From JAHIVN01 sp018816645 (GTDB taxonomy: Bacteria; Patescibacteriota; Dojkabacteria; JAHIVN01): DNA of 64,000 nucleotides. The stretch spans positions 1 through 64,000 of the forward strand of contig JBDRHZ010000012.1 in NCBI GenBank assembly GCA_043816305.1, given 5' to 3'. This document shows, in pieces, positions 38,372 to 47,137 of the stretch. Both the position numbers and the translations under genes were made by a program. Below the pieces are notes generated by a model, which was given only the letters and a program-made list of their open reading frames with translations, was not told where the DNA came from and made no database searches. Numbering within the stretch: the stretch's first letter is position 1; every line of letters starts with the position of its first letter.

Positions 38372-39847
38372 TTGTCCAAGATGAAGAAGTTTGTAGTAGT
38401 CTTCTTGTGTGTAGCTATTGCTGCTGGCGTGGCATATTATCTCAGTAATCAAAAGCAAGATGACGGACCGTTTGCTCAGGGGTACATAGATAAAGCAGAG
38501 GAGTTCTTAGAAGGGAGATATTATTCGAAAGCACTAGAGCAATACAAAATGGCTATTGATGCTGATCCTTCAAACACCGATGCCTATGTCGGTGCAGCAG
38601 AAATCTATGAGATAAAAGGACAATATGAACCAGCCATTGAACTTTTGGATGGTATCGAACGAAAAGTGACTAGGCCCGATGAGATCTACTATATCCGCGG
38701 TAAAATTCTTTTTGATGCAGGTGACTATACAGCGGCTGTGAAAAGTTTCAAAGATGGGTATGAAAACAACAGTAAGAATTGGCAAAATGTTCTTGCTCTT
38801 GTAAGAACCAATGCGTATATGCAGAATAAAGAAGAAGACTCTATTGATGTCCTAAAAGAACTATCAAATGATGATTCAGAAGGATGGAGGAACTACTACT
38901 TGACTCTTTTTTCATATCCCGATTCCGGAGAAATGATGAGTTATCTAAATGAGAGTTCTTCAAATGAATCAGCCGAGTTGAAGTCTATGAAAGACAGTCT
39001 CATGAAAGTAGTCCAAAAAGTCCAATCTGATTCCGAGGATGTGCTTCAGAATAATACCCTTGTGGCTTATGAATATCTAAATGCGGATCTCTATCAGCCT
39101 GCGATTCCATTGCTTGAGTTGGTTATAGCGGAAAACGATGAATACTACGCTTCATATCTGTATCTTGGAGTTTGTTATCAAAAGCTTGGGAATATTGATA
39201 AGGCTCTTGAGAACTACGAAAAGGCAACAACTGTTGATGCCAAGCAGCTTCAGCCCTGGGTATTTTTGGCGCAAGCTTATACGGAAAAGAACGACCAGAA
39301 AAATGCTGACGAGGCATACCAGGAAGCATTAACATTAGATAAGACAAATGAAAGTGTACGTCTTGACTATGCCAGGGCTCTTGTGGACTTTGGACTATAC
39401 AGTCAGGCGGCTAGAGAATATGGTGAACTTATCGATCTCAATACAAATAAAAGCATGGATTATAAGATTGAGTTGTCCGAACTAAACTCGGGATCGCTGA
39501 ATGACTTTGAAACGGCACTCAAACTTGCAAAAGAGGTTGTAGAAGACTGGGAGGGGTTTCAAACTTCAGAAGATGAATTTCAGGTACGTGCACTAGATGC
39601 TCTAGGATGGGCTTTCAAGCAGAATGAGCAGAAGGATGAGGCGACTAAGTATCTAAAGAGAGCCTTGGAAGCAGATCCGTACCAAGCTGATATTTATCTG
39701 CACCTTGGAGTGATATATGCTGAGATTGAGAATTTTGTTGATGCTCAGGAATATCTCGAAAGAGCTATTGACTTGGATCTGGTGGGTGAGATAAGTGCAA
39801 AGGCCTCAAATGAGCTGGACAAAATGATAAATGAAAAAGATAATTGA
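38372..39847 (+). CDS. Anchored TPR protein
   Basis: 491 residues. N-terminal membrane helix (KFVVVFLCVAIAAGVAYYLS), then at least eight TPR-like units, e.g. YYSKALEQYKMAIDADPSNT, DAYVGAAEIYEIKGQYEPAIE, CYQKLGNIDKALENYEKATT, AFKQNEQKDEATKYLKRALE. A rigid periplasm-like scaffold for assembling the neighbouring enzymes is plausible. Overlaps the next gene by 17 bases. Confidence 0.85.
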   Translation: MSKMKKFVVVFLCVAIAAGVAYYLSNQKQDDGPFAQGYIDKAEEFLEGRYYSKALEQYKMAIDADPSNTDAYVGAAEIYEIKGQYEPAIELLDGIERKVTRPDEIYYIRGKILFDAGDYTAAVKSFKDGYENNSKNWQNVLALVRTNAYMQNKEEDSIDVLKELSNDDSEGWRNYYLTLFSYPDSGEMMSYLNESSSNESAELKSMKDSLMKVVQKVQSDSEDVLQNNTLVAYEYLNADLYQPAIPLLELVIAENDEYYASYLYLGVCYQKLGNIDKALENYEKATTVDAKQLQPWVFLAQAYTEKNDQKNADEAYQEALTLDKTNESVRLDYARALVDFGLYSQAAREYGELIDLNTNKSMDYKIELSELNSGSLNDFETALKLAKEVVEDWEGFQTSEDEFQVRALDALGWAFKQNEQKDEATKYLKRALEADPYQADIYLHLGVIYAEIENFVDAQEYLERAIDLDLVGEISAKASNELDKMINEKDN

Positions 39848-40619
39848 AAGAACTAAAATTTGGCTGCTGAAACGGTTCAGGAAAACAACAAACTGGTTTT
39901 CTTCTTTTCGAGTTTCACATCCGCAAAGATATAAGTTTTCAGTTATCTTTCTTGGGTTTAGTATCCTTACGATCATATTCAGGATAATATTATCCGATAG
40001 CTTCATACAAGGTGTAAGCGGTGTTCCTGCACTAGGTAATAGCTCTTCTCAGGCTGACATGATGCGCGAGAGCCTGGAGGAAAGCATACAAAGTGGGAGC
40101 AGTGATGTAGTCAAGGGTATTTATATCAAATCAGATGATAAGAAGATGCGTACAGACGTAGGCTTTGTCGATCTGAGAATTCTTACCTTGGAGGATTTCT
40201 TTGCAGCTTATGAGTCTCCTCTTGTCGATTACAGTGATGAGTTTATCGAGGCTTGTGAACGCTATGATGTCGACAACTGGCAGCTACTTCCTGCTATAGC
40301 AATGGCTGAAACAAGCGGGTGTAAAACCGGTTACTCGCATGAGCAGCGGAACTGTTGGGGGTGGGGAGGCTCTGAACCAAACAGATGGGAATTCTACACA
40401 TATGAGGAAGCGATCGATCTAATCACGTATAGAATGAAGCGCGGTTACGGGAATAAGCTCTTAAATGCCAAGGATATCCAGCCAACATACTGCGGGCAGA
40501 CTTGTATGGAATGGGGATGGAGGTGGGCGCAAGGGGTTGATTATTATGTCAAAAAGATCAATGATTTTGGCCAGCAATATGGATTGAAACGAACGCATGA
40601 AATCAAGAACTGGAGTTGA
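39831..40619 (+). CDS. Membrane-anchored glucosaminidase/lysozyme-like protein
   Basis: 262 residues. N-terminal membrane segment (FSVIFLGFSILTIIFRIILS), then from about 140 a lysozyme-like domain: LLPAIAMAETSGCKTGYSHE with a candidate catalytic Glu, NCWGWGGS, EEAIDLITYRMKRGYG, resembling endo-beta-N-acetylglucosaminidase folds. Predicted peptidoglycan cleavage, complementing the M23 peptidase in the cluster. Cysteine pairs suggest an exported domain. Confidence 0.72.
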   Translation: MKKIIERTKIWLLKRFRKTTNWFSSFRVSHPQRYKFSVIFLGFSILTIIFRIILSDSFIQGVSGVPALGNSSSQADMMRESLEESIQSGSSDVVKGIYIKSDDKKMRTDVGFVDLRILTLEDFFAAYESPLVDYSDEFIEACERYDVDNWQLLPAIAMAETSGCKTGYSHEQRNCWGWGGSEPNRWEFYTYEEAIDLITYRMKRGYGNKLLNAKDIQPTYCGQTCMEWGWRWAQGVDYYVKKINDFGQQYGLKRTHEIKNWS

Positions 40620-40715
40620 TTGTAAAAGATTGTTATTAGGTTATCAGTAGGATACCTAATAAAGAAGCTGATTCTGTAACAATTTTCAAAACAAATATCG
40701 GTCTTGTTGGCACTA

Positions 40716-40925
40716 TCAGTTAATAAATTCCTCAAGCTTCGAATCAATTTTCCGATCCTCAACTATAACCTGCTTTCCGTCTTTTGATAGAATTGCGCTG
40801 ATTTTGATCTTGGGCTCTTTGTCGATCATTACTATGTACTCAACGTCAAACTTGTACACTTCTTCAAGTATCTCTGTAAGCTTTTTTTGGAGATCACTTA
40901 GTGAGATGTATTTGACTTGTTTCAT
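40716..40925 (-). CDS. Phd/YefM-like antitoxin-type protein (orphan)
   Basis: 69 residues: MKQVKYISLSDLQKKLTEIL resembles the Phd/YefM N-terminal DNA-binding fold (strand-helix-strand), with VEYIVMIDKEPKIKISAIL as the second strand pair. No toxin gene is adjacent. May be a solitary regulator. Assignment by pattern only. Confidence 0.5.
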   Translation of the reverse strand: MKQVKYISLSDLQKKLTEILEEVYKFDVEYIVMIDKEPKIKISAILSKDGKQVIVEDRKIDSKLEEFIN

Positions 40926-41377
40926 GACAAGCTAAGGTTAGCATATAAAAAGAATGGAATCAACAATAATGGTACTATAAGCTTTGGATTGTAGACTGTT
41001 ATCCGTAAGCTGTAATCAGTAGTCCGTAACCCGTAAACTGTAGTCCGCCTGCCTGTCGTAGCTCCGAATATAATGAGGAGCGAAGACAGGTAATCCGTAT
41101 GCTATATGAAGTAATCCCCACTTGCTGGTTCAATTGGTGCAAGAAACTTGTATATGAGATTCAGGGCAGGTTTTCCAAGAAAACGTTATCTATACAAAGA
41201 ACGCAGCTCTGCTTTGAACCAGCCTTCAGCGAATATACAAATGTACCTTGCCAATTATCACGTTCATCTTGATCAATTTCCAGTTTAGAGCCTTAGTGTT
41301 TAGCATTCAGCTGTCGGTGGTCAGTTATCCGTAATCCGCAAGACGTAGTTCATAATTCGTAAGCTCTAGGCTGTAGG
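40926..41377. repeat. Non-coding stretch of degenerate word repeats
   Basis: 40985-41100 and 41310-41375 are built from variants of GTAATCCGTAAGC/CTGTAGTCCG, and a palindrome CCTGCCTGTCGTAGCTCC...GGAGCGAAGACAGG sits at about 41048-41092. No gene, tRNA or known RNA recognised. Similar words reappear after 59428. Confidence 0.6.
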
Positions 41378-42994
41378 CTATTCTTCTCCTGCTGGTTCCG
41401 AACCTAACTCGGATTCTTGTTCTGGTATAGATTCTTTTTTTACCCCACCTGCATCGCTCTGCTTCTTCAGACGCATAGTTCCGATAACACCCAGGGCTGT
41501 AAATAGTGCGATTCCCAAGACTGAAAGAACAACTATAGTTACTGTTCGAAGGTCTCCGACTGTTAACCTTTCTAGAAGGGTTTGATCTTTAGCTTGGTCA
41601 GTTGGAGTTACAGCTGTATTTGTTTCTTCAGTGTCTTCGACTTCGGCTACTTTATCCCCGACCTCAAAACTCATTCTTCCTATTCCCAAGATATCTTTGT
41701 CGAGTGTCTTTCCGGAGTAGACCTCATCAACAGTCACTTTTACAAAAGAAGTTTCTACTTCATTGAATGCTTCTTTTTGGATCTCCGTCGGTGTGTCATT
41801 CAGGTTTATGGTTTCGCTTGATCCGTCTGAGAAGCTTAAGGTTATAACTTTCGGTCTACTGAGAAGTGTATAAAATTTATCAGAGTTTTTCTCATCAGAA
41901 TAATTCTTTGAAGATATGCCGCTCAGTATGCTTGCTGCGTATACCTTATATGTACCGTCAAGGTCAAACTTTACCCAGGGTTTATTGGTTTTATCAAATT
42001 CAGTGAGCCAGCCGTCTGTTACTTCTTCCTCTACAGATTTTGTTAGGTATATTGGATTTCCCTCAATATTATACTTCCAGCCAAGCATTTTGACATCTTT
42101 GTACTCCTCGGTTTCCGGTATATTTGAACTTTCTAGCTTTGTATCTACAGATGATTCTACTTCGAATAAGTAGGATTCTTTCTGACTCCAGTTTTCTAAA
42201 AGGTCAGGGTTGTAAGTTACTTTTATGTTGTTGATGCTGTCAGGCTCCAGGCTCTCAAATTCCCAGACCAGCATATCCCTATCGATCTTGAAAAAATCGT
42301 TGTATTCAAGAAACATTGCTTGAGTAATAGCACTCGGGAATTTAAAGATAATCTCTCCAGTACCAATATTCCCTTTCCAGTGAGATCCGGTTTCCATGAT
42401 GTAGTTGAAGCTGCCATATATACTTTTGGCCTCGTTTACGAGTCGATTGTCATACTCAACTGTGATATTTGTTGTTGAGTTAGCTGGGAAGTCGACAGTA
42501 AAAGTTATAGCCAGGACGTCTTCTTCGAAAGCAGGATTCTCTTTAAATGATTCCATAGTAAGCGTTTCGAATTTTTGTTCAACAGTTATTCCATCAACTT
42601 TTACTTGGAAGTTTAGCGATTGGTTACTAATATTTGAGGGGTCATAATGATTCATCCCATAAAACATCTCCGGTGCTGGAAACATCAGGTTCATACTCAC
42701 AACCCCAGAGCTAGTATTTAACATTTCAAAATCAGCGGTAACGTGAGCGTAGTTTTGGATATAGTCTAAGTTGTCGACTTCTGCATCGTAGAAAGGGCTA
42801 TTTATGTCGTGCTTTTTTATCTCAAACACTACCTTCTCTTTTTTCATTTCGATTTTATCTGTTTTATCACCAGGAGTGATTACTCCGCCTTCTTCTGGAA
42901 CCTCACCAACGTCAGCGTAAGAGCTTGAATGGGAAAATGAAAGTAGGGTGAGAGCAACGAGAGGTGTAATGAGAATTGCAAATTTCCTTCTCAT
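41378..42994 (-). CDS. Large surface protein with signal peptide and C-terminal anchor
   Basis: 538 residues. Signal peptide RRKFAILITPLVALTLLSFSHSSSYA, a long beta-rich ectodomain (ITFTVDFPANSTTNITVEYD, DGITVEQKFETL), then a membrane helix near 494-515 (VTIVVLSVLGIALFTALGVIG) and a short basic/acidic tail. Resembles DUF4424-type envelope proteins in layout. No enzymatic motif seen. Monocistronic. Confidence 0.75.
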   Translation of the reverse strand: MRRKFAILITPLVALTLLSFSHSSSYADVGEVPEEGGVITPGDKTDKIEMKKEKVVFEIKKHDINSPFYDAEVDNLDYIQNYAHVTADFEMLNTSSGVVSMNLMFPAPEMFYGMNHYDPSNISNQSLNFQVKVDGITVEQKFETLTMESFKENPAFEEDVLAITFTVDFPANSTTNITVEYDNRLVNEAKSIYGSFNYIMETGSHWKGNIGTGEIIFKFPSAITQAMFLEYNDFFKIDRDMLVWEFESLEPDSINNIKVTYNPDLLENWSQKESYLFEVESSVDTKLESSNIPETEEYKDVKMLGWKYNIEGNPIYLTKSVEEEVTDGWLTEFDKTNKPWVKFDLDGTYKVYAASILSGISSKNYSDEKNSDKFYTLLSRPKVITLSFSDGSSETINLNDTPTEIQKEAFNEVETSFVKVTVDEVYSGKTLDKDILGIGRMSFEVGDKVAEVEDTEETNTAVTPTDQAKDQTLLERLTVGDLRTVTIVVLSVLGIALFTALGVIGTMRLKKQSDAGGVKKESIPEQESELGSEPAGEE

Positions 42995-43117
42995 AAGAGA
43001 GCAGTAATAAGTTAAATTCTAGAACAATATAGCATAGAAGTGCTAATGTGTAAATTTCTTGATTTCTCTCCCCTATTCTGCTAAACTAATACAGATTTAC
43101 TATTAGTTCTAAGTGCA

Positions 43118-43516
43118 ATGATTGTTTTAAACAAAGATACAGAATATGCTCTGCTCATGATCGGTCTTCTAGCCGATCATGATAAATTTTTATCGATTAC
43201 AGAAATTGTACAAAAAACTGGAATGCCGAAACGTTATTTGGCACGGATTGCTACTGAGCTTGCTGGGTGTGGATTACTAGACAGTAAGGAAGGTGTAAAT
43301 GGCGGGTTCAAGTTGAAATCGGATTTGTCAAAAATTTCTCTATACGATGTATTGTCTATATTTGACAAGGATCTGGATGTCGTAAATTGTGAAAGCCATA
43401 CCTTCAAATGCAAATTTAGGGAACTATGCAGGCACAAGTGGTTTTTCATGTTTAAATTTTCCAGTCGGTTGAAGAGGTATCTGCAAAGTGTTTCCTTGGA
43501 TGAGGTGATTAGATAA
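43118..43516 (+). CDS. Rrf2-family transcription regulator
   Basis: 132 residues. LNKDTEYALLMIGLLADHDK, ITEIVQKTGMPKRYLARIATEL and GGFKLKSDLSKISLYDVL are the Rrf2 winged helix. Three cysteines in NCESHTFKCKFRELC (spacing close to IscR/NsrR) could bind an Fe-S cluster, making it a redox or NO sensor. Likely target unknown; the downstream phosphoesterase begins 19 bases later. Confidence 0.85.
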   Translation: MIVLNKDTEYALLMIGLLADHDKFLSITEIVQKTGMPKRYLARIATELAGCGLLDSKEGVNGGFKLKSDLSKISLYDVLSIFDKDLDVVNCESHTFKCKFRELCRHKWFFMFKFSSRLKRYLQSVSLDEVIR

Positions 43517-43534
43517 ACTGATTTTGATCGAACA

Positions 43535-44386
43535 GTGGAAACTGTACAGAAGGCAACGGTCGAAATGCTTTCTGCCCCGGAGACAATTTTCATCAGCGAG
43601 ATTCCTCCTCGAGGAATTGCAGTAGTAGGTGACATTCACTTTGCTGTTCTTCCTCGAATCGGCTGGTCCAATATAGGAGTACAGTCCGTTGAAAGGTTCA
43701 GCAGGTTGTTCCAGGCCGATATCATTGTCCTGAACGGTGATACATTTGACTTGACTATCCAGCCGGATTTACAATCGATAGTGAAACATGTCAAAGACGT
43801 TTTTTATCTATTTGAAAGGGAAATACTGCAAGGTAGTCTTAAGCGTGTCATCATTTTAGGTGGCAACCATGATCCCTTGGACTTGATAGCTCATCTGAAA
43901 GCGACTTTTTGGTTTCTAGAAGTTGGGGAGAATGTTGTTATCGGAAATGATTATCTGAGAATAGAACATGGGCATCAAATTGTTGCAGCACCTATTGGTG
44001 AGGATAGATTATTAGAGGTTCGGGTTAGATTAGGTTCAGGAGGGGTACTCCATCAGATGCTGGGGAAACTTACCGGTCAGATGCTTCAAAGAAGATATGG
44101 TATTCCTGCGATGATAGGTAATCTTTATATTGGACAGGCTATAACAGATTCCCGTTTACCGCTGAGACTGAAAGCCCGGATGGTCAGCGTTAATCAGCCT
44201 TTGATCGAAGATGCTGCTGGCAGACCTTATACATGGAACATATTCGGTCATACGCACAGCAGGATGCTGGATCTTGTGGCAGGAGTTGCAAATCCAGGTT
44301 CGTTCAGTGCAACGCCTGGTATGAAAAATAAATTCTTTGCAGTATATATTTATCCAAATGGTGAGGTTGATTTAGTGGAGTATTAA
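43535..44386 (+). CDS. Calcineurin-like metallophosphoesterase
   Basis: 283 residues from GTG. VGDIHFAVL (D-x-H), LNGDTFDL (GD), GGNHDPLD (GNHD) and FGHTHSRML (GHTH) give the dimetal site. Closest in feel to LpxH/YfcE-like or DNA-repair phosphoesterases; substrate undefined. Operon with the Rrf2 gene is likely. Confidence 0.87.
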   Translation: METVQKATVEMLSAPETIFISEIPPRGIAVVGDIHFAVLPRIGWSNIGVQSVERFSRLFQADIIVLNGDTFDLTIQPDLQSIVKHVKDVFYLFEREILQGSLKRVIILGGNHDPLDLIAHLKATFWFLEVGENVVIGNDYLRIEHGHQIVAAPIGEDRLLEVRVRLGSGGVLHQMLGKLTGQMLQRRYGIPAMIGNLYIGQAITDSRLPLRLKARMVSVNQPLIEDAAGRPYTWNIFGHTHSRMLDLVAGVANPGSFSATPGMKNKFFAVYIYPNGEVDLVEY

Positions 44387-44441
44387 AAACTGGTAACCGG
44401 GAACAGGTAACTGGTATTGCACAAACAGGTGTCAGATACTG

Positions 44442-46943
44442 CTATCTCTCTCCATTCCTAAAATTTCTCACTTTCTCCTTCTCTTCATATCCTTTTGCTC
44501 CATATATTTTGCACCAGACTATTTTGCCGTTTGTTATCCGGCCCTGGCCCTCAAGCGCGCTTAGACCCATAGCGTCATCGAGTGCGCTGAGCATATGCGG
44601 AAGTGCAATTGGAGGTTTCCACCACTCGTTGAAAACTTTGCGTTTGATCTGCCTGACTATGGTTATCAGATCAGGATCAGCTTTCTGAAGTTCGATATTG
44701 TTTACAAAATCAGTATATTCATACTTCTCCCCTTTAGATATAACATAAATTGCCCCGAGATAATCAGCAGAGTCTTGGTTTATAGAAGCTTCGATTAAGA
44801 TGATGTCACCTTTCTTTGCTCTCTCAAAAGACCGAAGATGAAAAACGTATCTGTTTATCGAAACTAGTACTTTTGGTGGCGACGATAAATGTGTGGATAC
44901 AGTAAAAACAAAGTGTTCCCTTTTATTTCTCTCATCAACCTTTCCCGGGAATTCTTCACATATTACTACTGCTTCTAGATTCTTATCCTTCTTCCATTCT
45001 TTGAAACCTTTATATTTGCCTGGAAAATCACCATAAATAAAGTCGTCTATCTCGCTAATCTTATGGGGTCCAGATGCCCAAGGCGAGCTGAATAGCTTCT
45101 CTGGATAATGTGTGGTTCTAGGGCTTGGATCGTACCCTCTTGAAATAGATCTTTCTAGCAATCTACGCATTTCTTTGGTATTGTCAGGAGATACTAGGTA
45201 ATTTCTTATTATAGTATTCTCGTCAAAAAGTATATTTAAGACTTCCATAGTTTTTGATTTTGGTGATTTCCATTTCGAAGCTTTTATAATATTTTGTATT
45301 TTTTTGAGGAACATACTTCTGCGATATAGTTTCGGGGCCTTGTATGCCGCAACTGCCCATGGACTGTTGCCAAGAATCTTTTTTCTGAATGCAAGAAGTT
45401 TTTTTGCTCTTGGATTTAGATTTGGTGTCTTAGTAATTTGCAGATTTCCGTTGAAAGCCATACCTAGTGACCCATCCAATGTTATAGGTGCACCTTCCTT
45501 TACAACTTTTCCTTCTCTATTGGTAATCTTTCTTTTCTTCATATCTATGGAAATATCGCTTGCACCGACTATTCCAGGTTTGCCTGCAGCTCTCATGATA
45601 ATCGCCATATGACTTGCAGCCCCGCCCAAAGTAGTAATTATCCCATTTGATTTATATATAGTTTCTAGGTCATTGGGGTCGATATGGTTGGCAATAAATA
45701 TACCATTCTTTAACTTTTCAGCTTCGGTGCTTAGTGTCAAATTCCCACTGGACGCTCCTGGTGATGCAGGAATACCTTCTAAGAATGGTTCAAGATCCGG
45801 AATTGGAAAAATCTGGCTTTGAGTGATTTGCTTTACATGGGAGTCTTTTATAAGTCGGACTGCTTCGTTCTCCGTCAGAATTTCTTCATCCAGCATATCT
45901 GCAGCTACACTTAATGCCGCCTGTCCAGTCATTCGGAGTTCACGCGTTTGCAGTATCCACAGTTGCCCCTTTTCTATAGTAAATTCTATATCCTGCGGTT
46001 TTTGATAATGTCTTTCCAGCTTGGAACCGATTTCGCTCAATTCACTCGAAAGTTTGCCCGAAGGTATCTCTGAAGATTTCTCAGCATCGTGCAGTCCTCC
46101 AACGATATCTTCTCCTTGTATCTTATCAAGATATTCAACCAAAGGTTCGGAAGAACCGGTATTTGGATCTCTGGTAAAATAAACTCCAGAGCCTGATCTT
46201 GAAGCATTTCCAAAGACCATTTGCTGAATAATGACTGCAGTCCCGATGTCATTTGGAATCGCATTATACCTTCTATAGGTGACAGCACCATGTTTATTCC
46301 AAGACTGGAAGATGGATTTGATAGCGATCTCCAGTTGAATGCCCGGGTTCTGGGGGAAGTCCATTCCTGTAACTTTTCGTAGGATGGCTTTGAAATCCTG
46401 TATGACCTCTTTTATCTCAGCTATTGATAAGGCCCTTTTATTACCAGTTTTTTTCTTCTTTTCGAGGACCTCTCCGAATTTATGAGGTGCAACGTCTGAG
46501 ATAGAAGTTCCAAACATTTGTATGAGTCTCCTATATGAGTCGTATGCAGTATATTCTCCAACTAGATCAGCCAGATCTTTTACATTCTCATCATTTATAC
46601 CGATATTTAAAATAGTATCCAGGATACCTGGCATGGAATATCGAGAGCTTGATCTTGTCGATATGATCAGAGGTTTTTTCCTGTCGCCAAATTTTTTATC
46701 GGTTTCATCTTCTAGCAATGTTAGGCTGTTTGAGATACTTTTTGATATTTGAGCGGTTATTTTGTCTGTAAGCGTGAACTCCCTCCAGCTGTCTGTAGTG
46801 ATGACAAATCCTTGGGGGACTTGAATGTTCATTCTCTTCAAGTCACAAAGGTTGCGGCCTTTGTTCCCGAGAAGAAAAGGATCTAACTTTGAGGTTTTAT
46901 CTGATAAAGAGAATGTGTATATTGCTTCTTGCTTCATATTCAC
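44442..46943 (-). CDS. PPDK-like phosphotransferase with a non-standard C-terminal domain
   Basis: 833 residues. N-terminal ATP-grasp (LGNKGRNLCDLKRMNIQVP, STRSSSRYSMPGILDTILN) and the phosphohistidine domain (TTLGGAASHMAIIMRAAGKP) match pyruvate,phosphate dikinase. From about residue 515 the expected PEP/pyruvate TIM barrel (with its C-terminal CGE motif) is not recognisable; instead there is a ~310-residue domain (YKAPKLYRRSMFLKK, VICEEFPGKVDE, HMLSALDDAMGLSALEGQG). So the phosphate acceptor is probably not pyruvate. A separate complete PpsA at 24506 makes redundancy unnecessary. Confidence 0.82.
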   Translation of the reverse strand: MNMKQEAIYTFSLSDKTSKLDPFLLGNKGRNLCDLKRMNIQVPQGFVITTDSWREFTLTDKITAQISKSISNSLTLLEDETDKKFGDRKKPLIISTRSSSRYSMPGILDTILNIGINDENVKDLADLVGEYTAYDSYRRLIQMFGTSISDVAPHKFGEVLEKKKKTGNKRALSIAEIKEVIQDFKAILRKVTGMDFPQNPGIQLEIAIKSIFQSWNKHGAVTYRRYNAIPNDIGTAVIIQQMVFGNASRSGSGVYFTRDPNTGSSEPLVEYLDKIQGEDIVGGLHDAEKSSEIPSGKLSSELSEIGSKLERHYQKPQDIEFTIEKGQLWILQTRELRMTGQAALSVAADMLDEEILTENEAVRLIKDSHVKQITQSQIFPIPDLEPFLEGIPASPGASSGNLTLSTEAEKLKNGIFIANHIDPNDLETIYKSNGIITTLGGAASHMAIIMRAAGKPGIVGASDISIDMKKRKITNREGKVVKEGAPITLDGSLGMAFNGNLQITKTPNLNPRAKKLLAFRKKILGNSPWAVAAYKAPKLYRRSMFLKKIQNIIKASKWKSPKSKTMEVLNILFDENTIIRNYLVSPDNTKEMRRLLERSISRGYDPSPRTTHYPEKLFSSPWASGPHKISEIDDFIYGDFPGKYKGFKEWKKDKNLEAVVICEEFPGKVDERNKREHFVFTVSTHLSSPPKVLVSINRYVFHLRSFERAKKGDIILIEASINQDSADYLGAIYVISKGEKYEYTDFVNNIELQKADPDLITIVRQIKRKVFNEWWKPPIALPHMLSALDDAMGLSALEGQGRITNGKIVWCKIYGAKGYEEKEKVRNFRNGER

Positions 46944-47065
46944 TCAGGGCAAAGTGCCACATAAAATGTTAGTACTTTTTTGACTTTAATAAAAGTCTTC
47001 CCGGGAAATGTGCCAAGAAGAAGATAGTGGTATTATATCATCATAATTAGTGCGGAGCAATAACG

Positions 47066-47094
47066 TTGACAATCTGTTTAATAATCGTTAACAT
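47066..47094 (+). promoter_or_regulatory. Candidate promoter for FG-GAP gene
   Basis: TTGACA (47066-47071), 17-bp spacer, TAACAT (47089-47094), 44 bases before the coding start. Confidence 0.5.
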
Positions 47095-47137
47095 AAAGTA
47101 ATACTTACATTAATTATAGTTTAAATAACTTCTCCAA

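Noticed and set aside
40716..40925. Complete toxin-antitoxin pair
   Set aside because: The Phd-like gene has no adjacent toxin frame; only the antitoxin-like gene is reported.
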